Origin: Amoebidium appalachense
Taxonomy: Eukaryota; Ichthyosporea
Direction: 5' to 3'
DNA length: 64,000 nucleotides
Assembly (NCBI GenBank): GCA_963693365.1
Contig: CAVNZM010000017.1
Location: 4,278,001 to 4,342,000, forward strand
How positions within the stretch are numbered: position 1 is the first letter of the stretch; every line of letters starts with the position of its first letter. Below are positions 11,356-22,745 of this stretch, one piece after another. Made by a program: the position numbers and the translations under genes. Under the pieces are notes generated by a model. That model was not told the DNA's origin, searched no databases, and saw only the letters and a program-made list of their open reading frames with translations.

Positions 11356-12559
11356 AACAGGGGAGAAGGCGGGGGCGGGGGAGGGGGAGAGAGGGGGGGA
11401 AGAGGGAGGTCTCGGAGGGGGAGGGGGAAAGGAGGGGGGAGGGGGGTTAACAGGGGAAGAGAGAGGGAGAGGTGAGGGGGGGGGGGGGGGGGCGGCGAGG
11501 GGAGGGGGAGGGGTAGAGGGTTACCTCGTAGTTTTGAGAAGGAACCCTTCTCATCTTTGCCGACAACAAACACGCAGAAATAATCAGCACAAATTCCCAT
11601 ATAACTCCCACCAGTAAAAGCTTAGTACTGTCTGTATCGGTGACAGACCCCAGCCCCGGGGCCGTAACGTCGTGCAAGAGGTGGGGTTTTCCGCGAAATT
11701 CGTACATGACGGTGTGATTTATGTTGACGGCGCCAAAGGGGTTAAAGATTGCGATGAGTGCAACGAGTAGGAGCTCGATAGCGACCAATAGGATGAAGGG
11801 GAGGGCAAGGTGCAGGTCGCTTAAAGTGCCAACGACGGCTCGGCGCTTGGATAGGTAGATGTCTGCGGGTATTTTGAATATCAATTCTAATCTTAATTTT
11901 TATTGGTGGGAGGGAGTTGTGTGTGTGTATGGGTGTGGGGGGGAGGGGGGGGGGGGGGATACAGTCTGAGTTGATAGGTCAACAGGTGAAGAAGAGTGTG
12001 TGTGTGTGGGGGGGGGGGGGGAGGGGGGAGGGGGGAGGGGAGGGGGGAGGGAGAGGGGTTGGGGAGGGGGGGGGGGGGGGGGGGGGGGGGGAGAATAACA
12101 CGATGGAAGACAAAAGGGGGTCCTCAGCTGGATGAACACATTAACGAGACACCTACAGGCTATGCGGTAGAGCTTGACATTGAGGGCCGAGAACAGCACT
12201 GCCTCCCCAGCTAAAAATAGGCCCAGGGCGCCGCTGACCTTGGCCTGACTGGGCCAGCCCACATACAGACCACCACTGCACTCAATTAGGAAGCAGCCAA
12301 ATAGGATCACTGAAAGAAGGGGGGGGGGGGGGGGGGAGGGGGGGGGAGGGGTGGCGCAGGGTGGTGGTGGGGGGGGGGGGGGGGAGGGGGGGGGGGGAGG
12401 TCGGGGTTAGTATGCATTCCAGAGTATGAAGTACACATTCATGAGGGGCAACACAACGCAGAGTGCACAGCACACATCAAGATATTTACAGGCAGGGCCC
12501 AGGGGCGGCGGCGGTGGTGGCAGCGGTGGTGGTGGCGGCGCGGGCGTGGAGGGCGGGGA

Positions 12560-12592
<33 letters not shown>

Positions 12593-14596
12593 CACAGCGA
12601 ACAACCTACAGGTGATTTATTTTAACTAAGCCGGCCCGGGTGAGGGTAAGGGTGTGGGGGGACGGGGGGACAGGGGGAGGGGGGGGGGGCTTGTGGAATG
12701 AAGGGGTAGAACTTTTGGGGGGGGGGGGGGGGGGGGGGGGGGATGAAGGGGAGGATATTTTTTAAAAAAAACCAACAAGAGACCTAGTGTATGTAAGCGA
12801 GTCAGCTAACGAGGGTTAAAGGATGGCCGCCACTCACATAGGCAGAACACAGGACTTGATGCTTTGATCGCATAGGTATCTCGCCTAAACCATACGATTG
12901 CCGCCAGGAAAATTGTTGAAAAAACCCCCAAAAGTGACATGGAGTAAATGGCAATGCCCTCCGTAGAACTGGCTCCGATGAAAGTACATTTTACGATTAC
13001 GCTTTTAGGCAACAACGACGCGTTTTGTCCGCGGCACGGCATCTTCGGGTCCCAGTCGAACAACACCGTCTTGAGGTTGGTCCGCGGATCGCACGGCAGA
13101 TCGGTAATCGGATTCAGATTGCGCACGTCGCAGATTGGAAGAAGTTGGTAGTTTATGACTTGGCACGCGGTGTCCGTCGCCTGCACCGTGTCGTTCCCCC
13201 TTCTCATCATCTGCAACATTGTGAGCACTGGTTTTGAATACAACATTTCGAACAGATCTTCGGGAGCTGGATTTGGGTAATAGAGCGCCAAGGATTTTTC
13301 CGCCTGGGTTCTGTGCACGTGCCACTCTGTGGAATTCCATGGATGCTTCCGCCACGATGAGAGGTATGGGGGGATGCGGCTGAAGCCGGCGTTGGAATGG
13401 TGCACGTACGGGCGGAAGGGGTCGACTAGGAGGGTGATAAGGCGCCACGCTAGCTGCCTGTGTGTGTGTGTGGGGGGGGGGGGGGGGGGGGGGAGGGGAG
13501 GGGGGGGGAGTGGGGGAGGTAGAGGGGGGGCAGGGGGTCGGGAGGGTTGGGTGGGTGGGGGGGAAGGGGAGGAGGGTTAGGAGGGTTCGGTTGCGGAAGT
13601 CAATGAATTGTCAAATGTTGTAAGGCCGACACAATTTCAGGGATGTTTGCTTTGTAGGGGTTCTTTGGAAACTCAAATGCATGTGGAGGGGGGTCCAGCA
13701 AGAGTTTGGGGAAAGAAGAAAACTTGTGTTTGGTTCGTGCGCCGGGCCCAGGTCATTGCCCAGATCTGTGTGTGCTGGAGGGAAAATGAAAGGGGGAGGG
13801 TGGAGGGGGGGAAGGGGAGTGGGGGGGAGGGGGGCTGTTTGCATATTTCATAGCCTTATGCTATTTGTTGTTTATTCTATCTGTTTTTCTCACCTATTTT
13901 GATAGAACATTTTTGTTGAGTATCGAAATTAAACTTTTCGTTTCTTTTTTTCTTTTGGGGGGGGGGGGAAGGGGGGGGGGGGGGGGGGGGGGGGGGGGGA
14001 GGGGGAGGGGGGGTATATATACCTATTTGGAGTTGTCGGAGCCATTGCCACCCCCACACCCCCACCGGCACCCAACCCCCCAGGCACCAACGCCTCCCCG
14101 ATATCACCGGTTTTGAGATTTGGATCCTTGAATTCACCGGAAAACCGAAATCCCGTAAGTGGCAGAGACGGGTCGAAGTGGTAGAAAAACGGCCTCTTCC
14201 ACTTGTTGATGTTGGGATACGACGCCTCCCATCTCTGAAATTCGAGGTCCTTTTCCGGGTATATTTTTGGGTTTATCGTCTTTTCCCTGAAATACCTCCC
14301 AAATGTCTTGTCTATGGCAGTGACAAAAGCTTTATCCGAAAATCCACACCGGTAACCTCCGGGTAATTTCGGGTTTATCCGAAATGGAAGCCCGCCGGTG
14401 CTTCGACCAATCATCGACAGGATTTGAAGCTCCTCGGCAAAGTAGAGCTCCAGGGACAGGCCGTACCCCTGAATTCCAAAACAAATCATCAAATTAGCCA
14501 TATATGGGCTATTACCATAAATGGAATATCTTTCCACCATTCTCGATCTTCTACCTCACCCGTGTCTCTTGCTCAATCCGCTCCCCCCCTCCCCCC

Positions 14597-14627
<31 letters not shown>

Positions 14628-15654
14628 AAAAAAAAAAAAAAAAAAAGCATTCGATTCCTTTTCCCCACTCTCATTCTTCAATCCATCTCCACCAACCTCC
14701 CTCTCCCCCTTCCCTCCCCCTCCCCCCCCCCCCCCCCCTCCTCCTCCTTCTCTATTCCCCATTCAATCGTGACTTTTTGGAAGGGCTGGGGAGGGGGGGG
14801 GGGGGGGGGGGGGGGGGGGACACATACCCGACCCGAGTCAGTGATTGTCTTCAGATAGTCGCCGAATGTGTCCCACGTCCATTGGGTCAACTCCATACCG
14901 TGGGGGGGTGGCAGGGGGAGGTTAAGGTCATGCAGCGTGGTTTTGTTGTACAGCAGAACCCTGTTTGATTGGTGGGTTAGGACATCCTTAGCCATACATT
15001 TATTCACGTCATAAGAAGTTTTGCAAAAATGGGCTTGCTTCAAGATTGACTCTTACATGACTAAAGTTGGCAAGCCATCAGAGCTCTCCTGGGGGGGGGG
15101 GGCGCGGGCGAGGCATAGGGCAAGAAGGGGGGGGGGGGGGGAGGGGGAAGGGGGGAAGGCAAGGGGGACAGGGGGGAGGAGGGGGCGGAGGAGGGGGGCG
15201 GTGCGAGTAGTCAGGGAGACATAAAGAGAGGGCAAGCCAACGGGCTCTTCAAAGCTACAAAATTATGAACATTTAACCGGCCCCCCATCTTCCCCCCTCC
15301 TCCTTCCCCCTCCTGCCCCCCCCCCCCCCCCCCCCCCCTCGGCCAACACGCACATACTACCACCACCACCACCACCTTCTCCTCCCTCCCCCTTCCCCCT
15401 TCCACCGCTCCCCTCCCTCCCCTCCTCCTCCCCCCCCCCCTCCCCCCCCCCCCCCCCCCCCCCCCCCCCCGCCCGCTTCCCCCTCTCCCCCCCACCACCA
15501 CAGACACACACACAGCAGTATCCTCTTCATCAAAACTCTTCGTCACCATAACCAAATTTGCACACACACACACACCGGTATCTGATTAATATTGCCTGCT
15601 ATCAATATCTTCTTCATCCCACCAACTCACATTCGTGTTCCGTTTGCCCACTTA

Positions 15655-15718
<64 letters not shown>

Positions 15719-15880
15719 AAACCTCCCCCCTCTCCTTACCCATCCACCGACCCATCACCATTCGTTCCCCTCTTCACTCGGTATCTGAATGCTCAGTGAA
15801 TCAGCCCCTCCCCTTCCTCTTCCCCTCCCCCCTCCTCCCATCCCCCCCCCCCCCTCCCCCCCCCCCCCCCCTTCCCCCCC

Positions 15881-15912
<32 letters not shown>

Positions 15913-16675
15913 GTGCGTGACTTTAAACCCACCTGTAGTTGTTGACCAATGGCAGTGCATACCACCTGTCATTCCTACCGAAGCTGCTAGCAAAGTGAGA
16001 AGGTACCTCCTGCCCATAGTCGAACCCCACCGCCTGCATGGGCTCCATCAGATCGGCTAATGGCGTGAGAGTATTCCCCCTCAAATGCATTCCTAACTCG
16101 ACGGAATCCAATAGGTGCACGTCTGGGTGCGTTTCGATTGGCTGGGAGGAGAACTGCGACCGTTTTATTTCCGTCCACGGTACTGTTTGCACTTGGCCGA
16201 GGAATTCGCGGAATGTGGCGGAAGGGCCTAGAAGGCTCGGGTGGGAGATAGTGTCGCATGCAAGCTCCATGGTGGCTTTGATGATTTCATCAACCACCCA
16301 CCGGCCATAGACTGTGTGTGCAAGGGGGTGGGGGGTGGGGAGGGGGGGGGGGGGGGGAGGGCGTGAAGGGAAGAAGGGGTGGATTGGGCCGGGGGGGGGG
16401 GGGGGGGGAGGAGGGAGGGGATTGAAGGGAGGGGGTGGGTCTTTTTTCCGGGGGAGGGGGGGGGGGGGAGAAGGTTTGAAATACCGCAAACAGCAAGAAG
16501 GGGTGTAGAGATTTGCCGATAGAGTACGTTCACGGCACAGGACATAGGGTAGTGGCATGTAAAGGGGGTCAAAAATCACAGGAAAGTGTTGGGGGGCCAG
16601 GCAGAAGTGGCAGTGTGTGTGAATGTGGAGCCACAAAACGTGCATGCGTGAGCATGAGTGAGTGTGAGTGAGTGA

Positions 16676-16753
<78 letters not shown>

Positions 16754-16918
16754 TACTGTGTGTGTGTGTGTGATACTGTGTGTGTGTTTTTGCGTGTATG
16801 TGTGTGTGTTTGTGTGATTGTGTGTGTATGTGCGCGTGTTTGTGTGTTTGTGAGTGTTTGTGCTATTTGTTTGCTTTCTTTTTCTTTTTTTCCTACGTGT
16901 GTGTGTGTGTGTGTGTGT

Positions 16919-17011
<93 letters not shown>

Positions 17012-17082
17012 CTTTCTTTCTTTTTTTTTGTTTGTGTGTATTTATGTGTGTGCGCGCACTGTGTGTGTGTGTGTGTGAGTGA

Positions 17083-17146
<64 letters not shown>

Positions 17147-17404
17147 ACGCGCATGTATGCGCGCGGGCGCGCGTGTGTCTGTGCGCGCACTCCTGTATGT
17201 GTGTATACGCACACGTGTGCACGCACACACGCACACGTGTGTGTGTGCGTGTGTGCGTGTGTACCTGTGTGTGTGTGTGCGTGTGTCTGTGCGTGCCATA
17301 ATGCGGGTGTGTGTGCCACTCTCAAAAGATCCCGCACTTGCCTTCATGCATCAACCAGGGACACCCACCCATTTCGGAAATCATGTCCCTTCTTCCCCTC
17401 ATCA

Positions 17405-17435
<31 letters not shown>

Positions 17436-17908
17436 ACTTCTCCCCCCCCCCCCCCCCCCCCCTCCCCCATACTACTTCACCTGCCTTCCTCCTCCTCTTG
17501 CAAACACCAGAAAAAACCCCACCTTTTGGTTCATACGGTTGCCAAACTCGCACACTCGGTCTTCGGCCCGTCATGTTCGCAACAGTGCCATTTTTGACGG
17601 CTTCATTCAAGCTGCTTCTTGGAACAATCCAGAGATTTTTCGTGCCCATCCACACTCGTTCTCTCCTCTATTTCAACGTTTCCGTCTCTAACGGAAAACA
17701 CGACAGGGGAGTGTTCACCACAACAAGCAGAGTTTCGCGAGCACAAAATGGCTGCATGTTGAGTGAAAGTTGTTGCGCTTGTGATGTCTATCTCCCATGG
17801 GATTTCTTCACGTTCTTTGTAGAAACCTCGTGTAAGTTGACTACACCTACCCCATGATAAAAGCTTTGCGAGGAGGCAGACCCCAAGGTATAACCTAGGA
17901 ATCGCCAT
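8776..17908 (-). CDS. Class C GPCR with N-terminal bacterial-type solute-binding domain
   Basis: Nine blocks on the minus strand, 5' to 3': 17908-17523, 16311-15933, 14960-14828, 14468-14023, 13457-12838, 12309-12153, 11891-11525, 10688-10570 and 10016-8776. All junctions are GT-AG and phase-consistent, giving about 1281 residues if two one-base slips in A runs are allowed. A signal peptide ([14 protein letters not shown]) is followed by a type-2 periplasmic-binding (SBP family 1) domain, about residues 115-500, with [18 protein letters not shown] and [15 protein letters not shown] Cys-bearing linker leads to TM1 (about 615-638) and the class C mark [14 protein letters not shown]2-3 contain WPSQAKV and NVKLYRI; TM4-5 lie in 11891-11525; TM6 starts [12 protein letters not shown]7 ends LVFFGPK. 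A Ser/Thr-rich tail ends in a coiled coil ([15 protein letters not shown]). Receptors of this class sense small ligands at the cell surface; the ligand is unknown. Confidence 0.85.
9145..9151 (-). other. Apparent frameshift in the receptor tail
   Basis: On the sense strand this is a run of seven A. Read as given, the tail leaves the frame and stops at 9086. With one A fewer, the frame continues through a heptad-rich coiled coil to the stop at 8776. Possible explanations are a sequencing or assembly slip, a real mutation, or translational slippage. Confidence 0.55.
11221..11325 (-). repeat. Poly(C)-ended short element, minus-strand copy
   Basis: Its reverse complement carries gtactgtgaatgacttgg, then gaggatgggctctacttatg and tgtactttgtgc in the family order. 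It lies in the receptor gene between exons 11891-11525 and 10688-10570, in the sense direction of that gene. Confidence 0.6.
12400..12500 (-). repeat. Poly(C)-ended short element, minus-strand partial copy
   Basis: The reverse complement reads gcactctgcgttgtgttg, then gaatgtgtacttcatactc, then gcatactaacccc, the 3' half of the family. It lies in the sense direction of the host receptor intron. Confidence 0.55.
14585..14646 (+). repeat. Compound C-tract then A-tract
   Basis: A C-rich run of about 35 nt passes directly into about 29 A. Similar C-then-A joins occur at 1434-1490, 25831-25868, 27171-27215, 30490-30518 and 32410-32456. Confidence 0.85.
15656..15715 (+). repeat. Poly(C) tract of about 60 nt
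   Basis: Uninterrupted C run in the receptor intron between exons 16311-15933 and 14960-14828. It is one of the two longest C tracts in the window, with 26987-27037. Confidence 0.9.
16679..17300 (+). repeat. (GT)n microsatellite block; (CA)n on the receptor sense strand
   Basis: Long uninterrupted GT runs at 16679-16752, 16899-17008 and 17086-17145, joined by GT-rich imperfect sequence. On the receptor strand they read (CA)n and lie in the intron upstream of the exon starting at 16311, whose acceptor is cacacacag. Confidence 0.9.
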
Positions 17909-18797
17909 GTTCAGGTGAGTGTAGTGTAGCCCTTAGCCGGGGCCCCTCCACTTTGCACCACCACCACCAAATGTTTGCTAGATATGTAGGTACATGTAAT
18001 TGATATAGTTCAAGAGCGGATTTGCTAATGCACATGTGTACCCTAATGCGTACATTGAAACACGAGTCCACTGAGAGAAATTCGTGGGGAAAGGACTAAG
18101 GTAATGATGCGTACTTTAATACCAAAAACGGTCTTGCAATTGTTGTGAAAGTGCGAGTGTACACGAAAAAACTGAAGCCAGACAGCTCGACTCGGAGGAC
18201 GATAACGTAATCGGCTCTGTGCGAAGCAGTACGTTGGTCAACGGACGAATAGATTATTAAAGTCTGCAGTGATTGGTGCGTTATAAAATCCTTGGTGCGT
18301 TATCTACCAATCAGTACCATGTATCAAAGCACAATAATTTTTTGAATTGCGTTATCCGGGGCCCGGGTGAGGCGTCACAAGAAGACGGGAAAGCCTACCA
18401 TGCTTTCTCAGGTAAACACCGAGAAAAAAACACATCATTGGAAACACAAACCGCCCAATATTTCTTTTTTTCCAAAAATCTCGCACCGGGATGCAAGCCA
18501 TTCCCTCGCCGCGTCACACCCACGGGATGCGTTCCTGCGTGGTGCACTCTTAGCCAATTAAAACTGTGAGCCGCAATAGCATTCTTACCCAATCAGAACC
18601 TATCAGATCACATCTGATTGGCCACCTAAAATCCCTGTTCCTGATCACTCACGTGCAAGTAGCATCATCAAAACCCCCAATCTTTCCTCCCAGCTTGCAC
18701 ACACGCGTGCTGTGTGTGTGTGTACGGATGTGTGTGAGTTGATTGTTTTCGAATTTGTCCGTAGAAAAGAAGAACAACAAGAATAACCGACTAGAAA
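17909..18797. promoter_or_regulatory. Shared intergenic region between two divergent genes
   Basis: It separates the receptor start (17908, minus) from the pro-domain gene start (18798, plus). CCAAT-type motifs occur near 18307 (accaatcag), 18552 (gccaatt), 18589 (cccaatcag) and inverted near 18614 (ctgattggcc). This suggests a bidirectional promoter; no TATA box is obvious. No coding exon is visible in it. Confidence 0.4.
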
Positions 18798-19328
18798 ATG
18801 GGGATTGTTCGTACCGTGACCGTTGCGAAGGTCATGTGTGCTGTGGCGGTTCTGCAGGGTAAGCACGCACATTTACTCGACCATTTTCCCCCATTTTTTT
18901 TTTTTTTTTTTTTTTTAACACATTACATTACACGCGTTTTTTATATATATATACTTTCGAAAGGACAAACAATAAAGGCTTTCGCTTGATCTGTGTTACA
19001 TGGATGAGTAGCGTATTGCCTCAACTTTTCTCTGGGTAACCTCGGGTTCACTAAAGACCCTGTGTTTTTTTTACAGCTTGCACCTCTTTGTAGCGCCTAG
19101 GAACAGAGGCAACTGTCAGTGTGGGATGCAGCCTACTAGCACGTGCACACAATTGATTTTTTCTAGCGGGCTTTCAAAAAGAAAATGAGGTGAGGTGTTT
19201 CATAACAGATGTATATTCTAGGTGCTTTATTGAAACAGAAACTGTTTGCAATCGACCTTAGGAAGGCCTGGGAATAGTGGTGCGCACATAATGCTCGGCA
19301 AGAAAAGCACTCGTTATCAATTAACCTA

Positions 19329-19376
<48 letters not shown>

Positions 19377-19530
19377 GCACACGTTCCTTGATTTGCACGC
19401 ATCGTGAAGGAATCTGACATATATGAAATAGCCCAAGAGGATTATTTGCCACGAAAACAACTTGGCACACACACACACCGTACACAAACATACACACACA
19501 CACACGCACACACGTAGACAGACAACACAC

Positions 19531-19627
<97 letters not shown>

Positions 19628-19681
19628 TCACACACACACACACGCACTCACACACGGACACACGGACACACACCCGCACAT

Positions 19682-19747
<66 letters not shown>

Positions 19748-20126
19748 ACATGGTTATGCCGTAACACAGCACACATGAATGTCGCACAGATAACACACAG
19801 GTTGCACGCAAACACAACTGACGAACACAAATATCAACACAAAAACATTGGCTAAATAGTGCATGTGTATACGCATAAACACATGTGCGCACACACAGGT
19901 CCGCAGGCACGCACACACACACACACCCACACACATGCACACTGATACATTCATGCACGCACAGCATACAAACCCACATGTTAACCAGATAAAAATGAGC
20001 ACACGGCACCATAGCTAATGAACACATATCCGCTACGCACGCTTGGGGCTCGCGCATGAAACGCACACGCACACACATGCAAGCATGCACGAATGCGCAC
20101 ACACAAACACATACACGCACACACAC

Positions 20127-20203
<77 letters not shown>

Positions 20204-21784
20204 GTATTATAATTTCATAACACTATATCCCACTTTTATAACACTGTTTTCCCATGGCGTGTGCAGGGTATGAAGCAGCGCCGGCAAACGCAGGGCAGTT
20301 AGTGGTGCGTGTGAGCAACAACATGGACCCACACCAACTGGCAAAATCCATGGGTTTCCGTCTGGTCCAGGAAAACGTGTGTGGGTGGCTGTGTGGGTGG
20401 ATGGTCGGGCTGTGGTAGTCTGAAAATGATAGGCCTAAAGTATCATAAGTGATGGGGAAGAAGAGGAAGAAAAAAAAAGAAAGAAAGAAATAACCCTCTC
20501 AAGGTTTGCAAGAGGGAAAGCGGAAAGGTGGAAGGCAGGGGTGAGTGGGCGGATGGGTGGTAGGGAAGTCGGAAAGGGATGGGGAGGTCGGAAAGGGCTG
20601 GGGGGCCGGGGGTGGTGTTGGTAGTGGGGAGGTCAGGAAGGATGCAGGTTGGGGGGGAGAGGGGGAGGGGAGGGCGAGGAGGAGGAGTTACGGGATGTAT
20701 TGACTTTTAACTTATCTTAATACACCATTAGCACCCGACTAGAGTACATTATTTGCTTAGTTAAAGCAACCACCGCTACTTCCATTTTAGCTGCTGGGCG
20801 GCGAGCCACATTGGTGACGTCATTTTGTGCACAAATTCCATGACGACGCGTCGCCCTAAAAAGGGCGCGAAAGGCTGGATCATATGTCGACATCGGTATT
20901 TGATTGAGTCTGTTGATTGGTGGAGACGCATTTGAGAAATGTGGCTCTCGGCTGGCCAGCGCCCAGACGCTGAAATGGGAGAAGCGGTGGTTGGTTTAAA
21001 GACGGTTCGAACTCTAACTAGGAGGGATCCCAAAAGGGTCTCATCCGAGGACAAAAAGGGACAACACTAAATAAAATCAAAAACAAAAATGAAAAATAAG
21101 AGAGCAACATTGATTAAACAATATATATTACTAAATTATTTAAAAATTAGCTTATTTATTAACTTAATTTATTATTTCACCCGTATGATGCAGGTTGCGG
21201 GGCTAGAGGGCCACCACATCTTTGAGCATGACGGGGGCAGTATTCGAGAGAGGGAGCGCAGGCAGGCGGCGCTGCAGCAGCACAATGCAGTCGGTGCCGT
21301 CGAGCTCCTGGTATGTATTTTCAAACCCTGCCCGCCCCCCTCCGCACTTCCCCCCCCCCCCCCTCCCAGGGGAATAGGTCGAAACTCGGGTACTGTGGAT
21401 GACGTGGGCCCCCCCTGAGGATGGGCTCTGCTTATTATGCATACTCTTTATGTATGGCTTGCATTCTGCATCGTGTTATCCGTTTGTTCTTGTGTACTTC
21501 GTACTTTTTGACGCATTCAAACCCCCCCCCCCCCCCCCCCTCCCCCCCCCCCCACACACACACACACACTCCACATCCGCCCAACATTCCCAATCACCCT
21601 GCCCGCAGGATGGGCTCATATATTATGCGTACTCATAAATTGGTGGTTTGCACTTTGCATTGTGTCTCCGTTGTAAATGTGTACTTCTTAATCTCAGAAC
21701 ACATTCTAAACAACCAGCACCCCCTCCCCCCCCCCCCCCCTCCCCCCCCTCCCTCCCCTCTTCTTACTCCCCCCCCCATCCCCT

Positions 21785-21838
<54 letters not shown>

Positions 21839-21839
21839 A

Positions 21840-21873
<34 letters not shown>

Positions 21874-22191
21874 GCCCGGCCCGTTTTTCGTATACGAGAG
21901 GATTGGCTCGAAACTCACATGCAGTTTATAGTATGGGCGCCCCTTGAGGGTGGGCTCCGCTTCTGTTGCACGCTACCGGCTGGCTGATGTTGCAAACTTT
22001 AATGCTTGTTTTTGCATACCATTACGTGTCCTGGACTTTTTTTCACCACGGAGTGCCGATTTCCCATCGTGTTGTTGTACTTCATACCTTGTTTCGCATC
22101 CCCCCCCCCTCCTCCCTCCATCCCTCCCCCCCACCCCACCCCCCCCTGCCCCCCCCCCAAAGCCTCTTCCTCCTCCTCCCTTCTCGCCCCT

Positions 22192-22222
<31 letters not shown>

Positions 22223-22410
22223 ACTCCTTCTTACAATTTGAGTTCTCCCGTTCCATACAGAACTCTCTTGTTGTTAGTCAATGTCATGGTTTTGTTTTTC
22301 TCGCTGTGTATCAATATTTCTTGAGACAACATTGTTTCCGCTTTGTCCCTGTCTGACATGGTTTTCTGCAACAGGTGAACAAACAACGCCATCGTCGCAT
22401 TTTGGAGTGA
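18798..22410 (+). CDS. Secreted stand-alone convertase (subtilisin/kexin-type) pro-domain protein
   Basis: Four exons join in phase: 18798-18858, 20267-20376, 21194-21310 and 22375-22410, giving 107 residues. The first exon is a signal-peptide-like segment. Exons 2 and 3 match the pro-domain of furin/PC proteases: QLVVRVSNNMDPHQLAKSMG, then GLEGHHIFEHDG, then LQQHNAVGAVELL. Exon 4 gives VNKQRHRRILE and a stop; in convertases the same position is the RxxR autocleavage site followed at once by the catalytic domain. No Asp/His/Ser catalytic motif was found between here and the next gene at 24588. Known pro-domains fold the protease and inhibit it in trans, so a secreted inhibitor or chaperone role is plausible. 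A cryptic donor (gtgatc) in the last exon could extend the product to unseen exons. Confidence 0.7.
19331..20202 (+). repeat. (CA)n-rich intron block
   Basis: CA repeats at 19331-19370, 19531-19623, 19683-19742 and 20130-20202, joined by CA-rich degenerate sequence. They fill the second half of intron 1 of the pro-domain gene; the acceptor (gtgtgcag) follows 64 nt later. Confidence 0.9.
20472..20700 (+). repeat. Purine-rich and G-rich low-complexity stretch
   Basis: GAA and GGG-rich sequence in intron 2 of the pro-domain gene. That intron begins gtgtgtgggtggctg. Confidence 0.6.
21367..21540 (+). repeat. Poly(C)-ended short element, well-preserved copy
   Basis: It starts aggggaataggtcgaaactc and ends ttgacgcattcaaa plus a C tract. 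The reverse complement of 44942-45108 is almost identical over the whole length including the first 20 bases, so this pair defines the 5' end of the family best. Confidence 0.8.
21607..21740 (+). repeat. Poly(C)-ended short element, diverged copy
   Basis: It contains caggatgggctcatatatta, a run with gtgtacttcttaatctc and a C-rich end. It follows the previous copy by about 65 bp. Confidence 0.55.
21786..21872 (+). repeat. (CA)n microsatellite
   Basis: CA repeat with two cagaca interruptions in intron 3 of the pro-domain gene. Confidence 0.9.
21902..22110 (+). repeat. Poly(C)-ended short element, longer variant
   Basis: It starts ggctcgaaactcacatgc, includes gagggtgggctccgcttc and ggctgatgttgca, and ends ttgtttcgcat plus a C tract. 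It has extra sequence relative to the copies at 5 and 1268. Confidence 0.6.
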
Positions 22411-22477
22411 TCTGGTGAGCCGATGGGAGTATACTGCAGATCTCTACAAAACCTACCCCCTCACCTCTCCACTCCTT

Positions 22478-22532
<55 letters not shown>

Positions 22533-22658
22533 GTGATACACACCATGTCACACACACAGTCTCTTCATTTCCAACACACCCAACCCACCGCCCTGCAACC
22601 ACCACCACCACTCATAACCACAGACACACTCACATGCACACACTCACACGCATGCCCG

Positions 22659-22703
<45 letters not shown>

Positions 22704-22714
22704 GCACGCACACG

Positions 22715-22745
<31 letters not shown>

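Noticed and set aside
14585-15900. Rule that C tracts always lie on the sense strand of introns
   Set aside because: Receptor introns between 14.5 and 15.9 kb, and near 17.4 kb, carry C tracts on the antisense strand, so the rule holds for the short element copies but not for all homopolymers.
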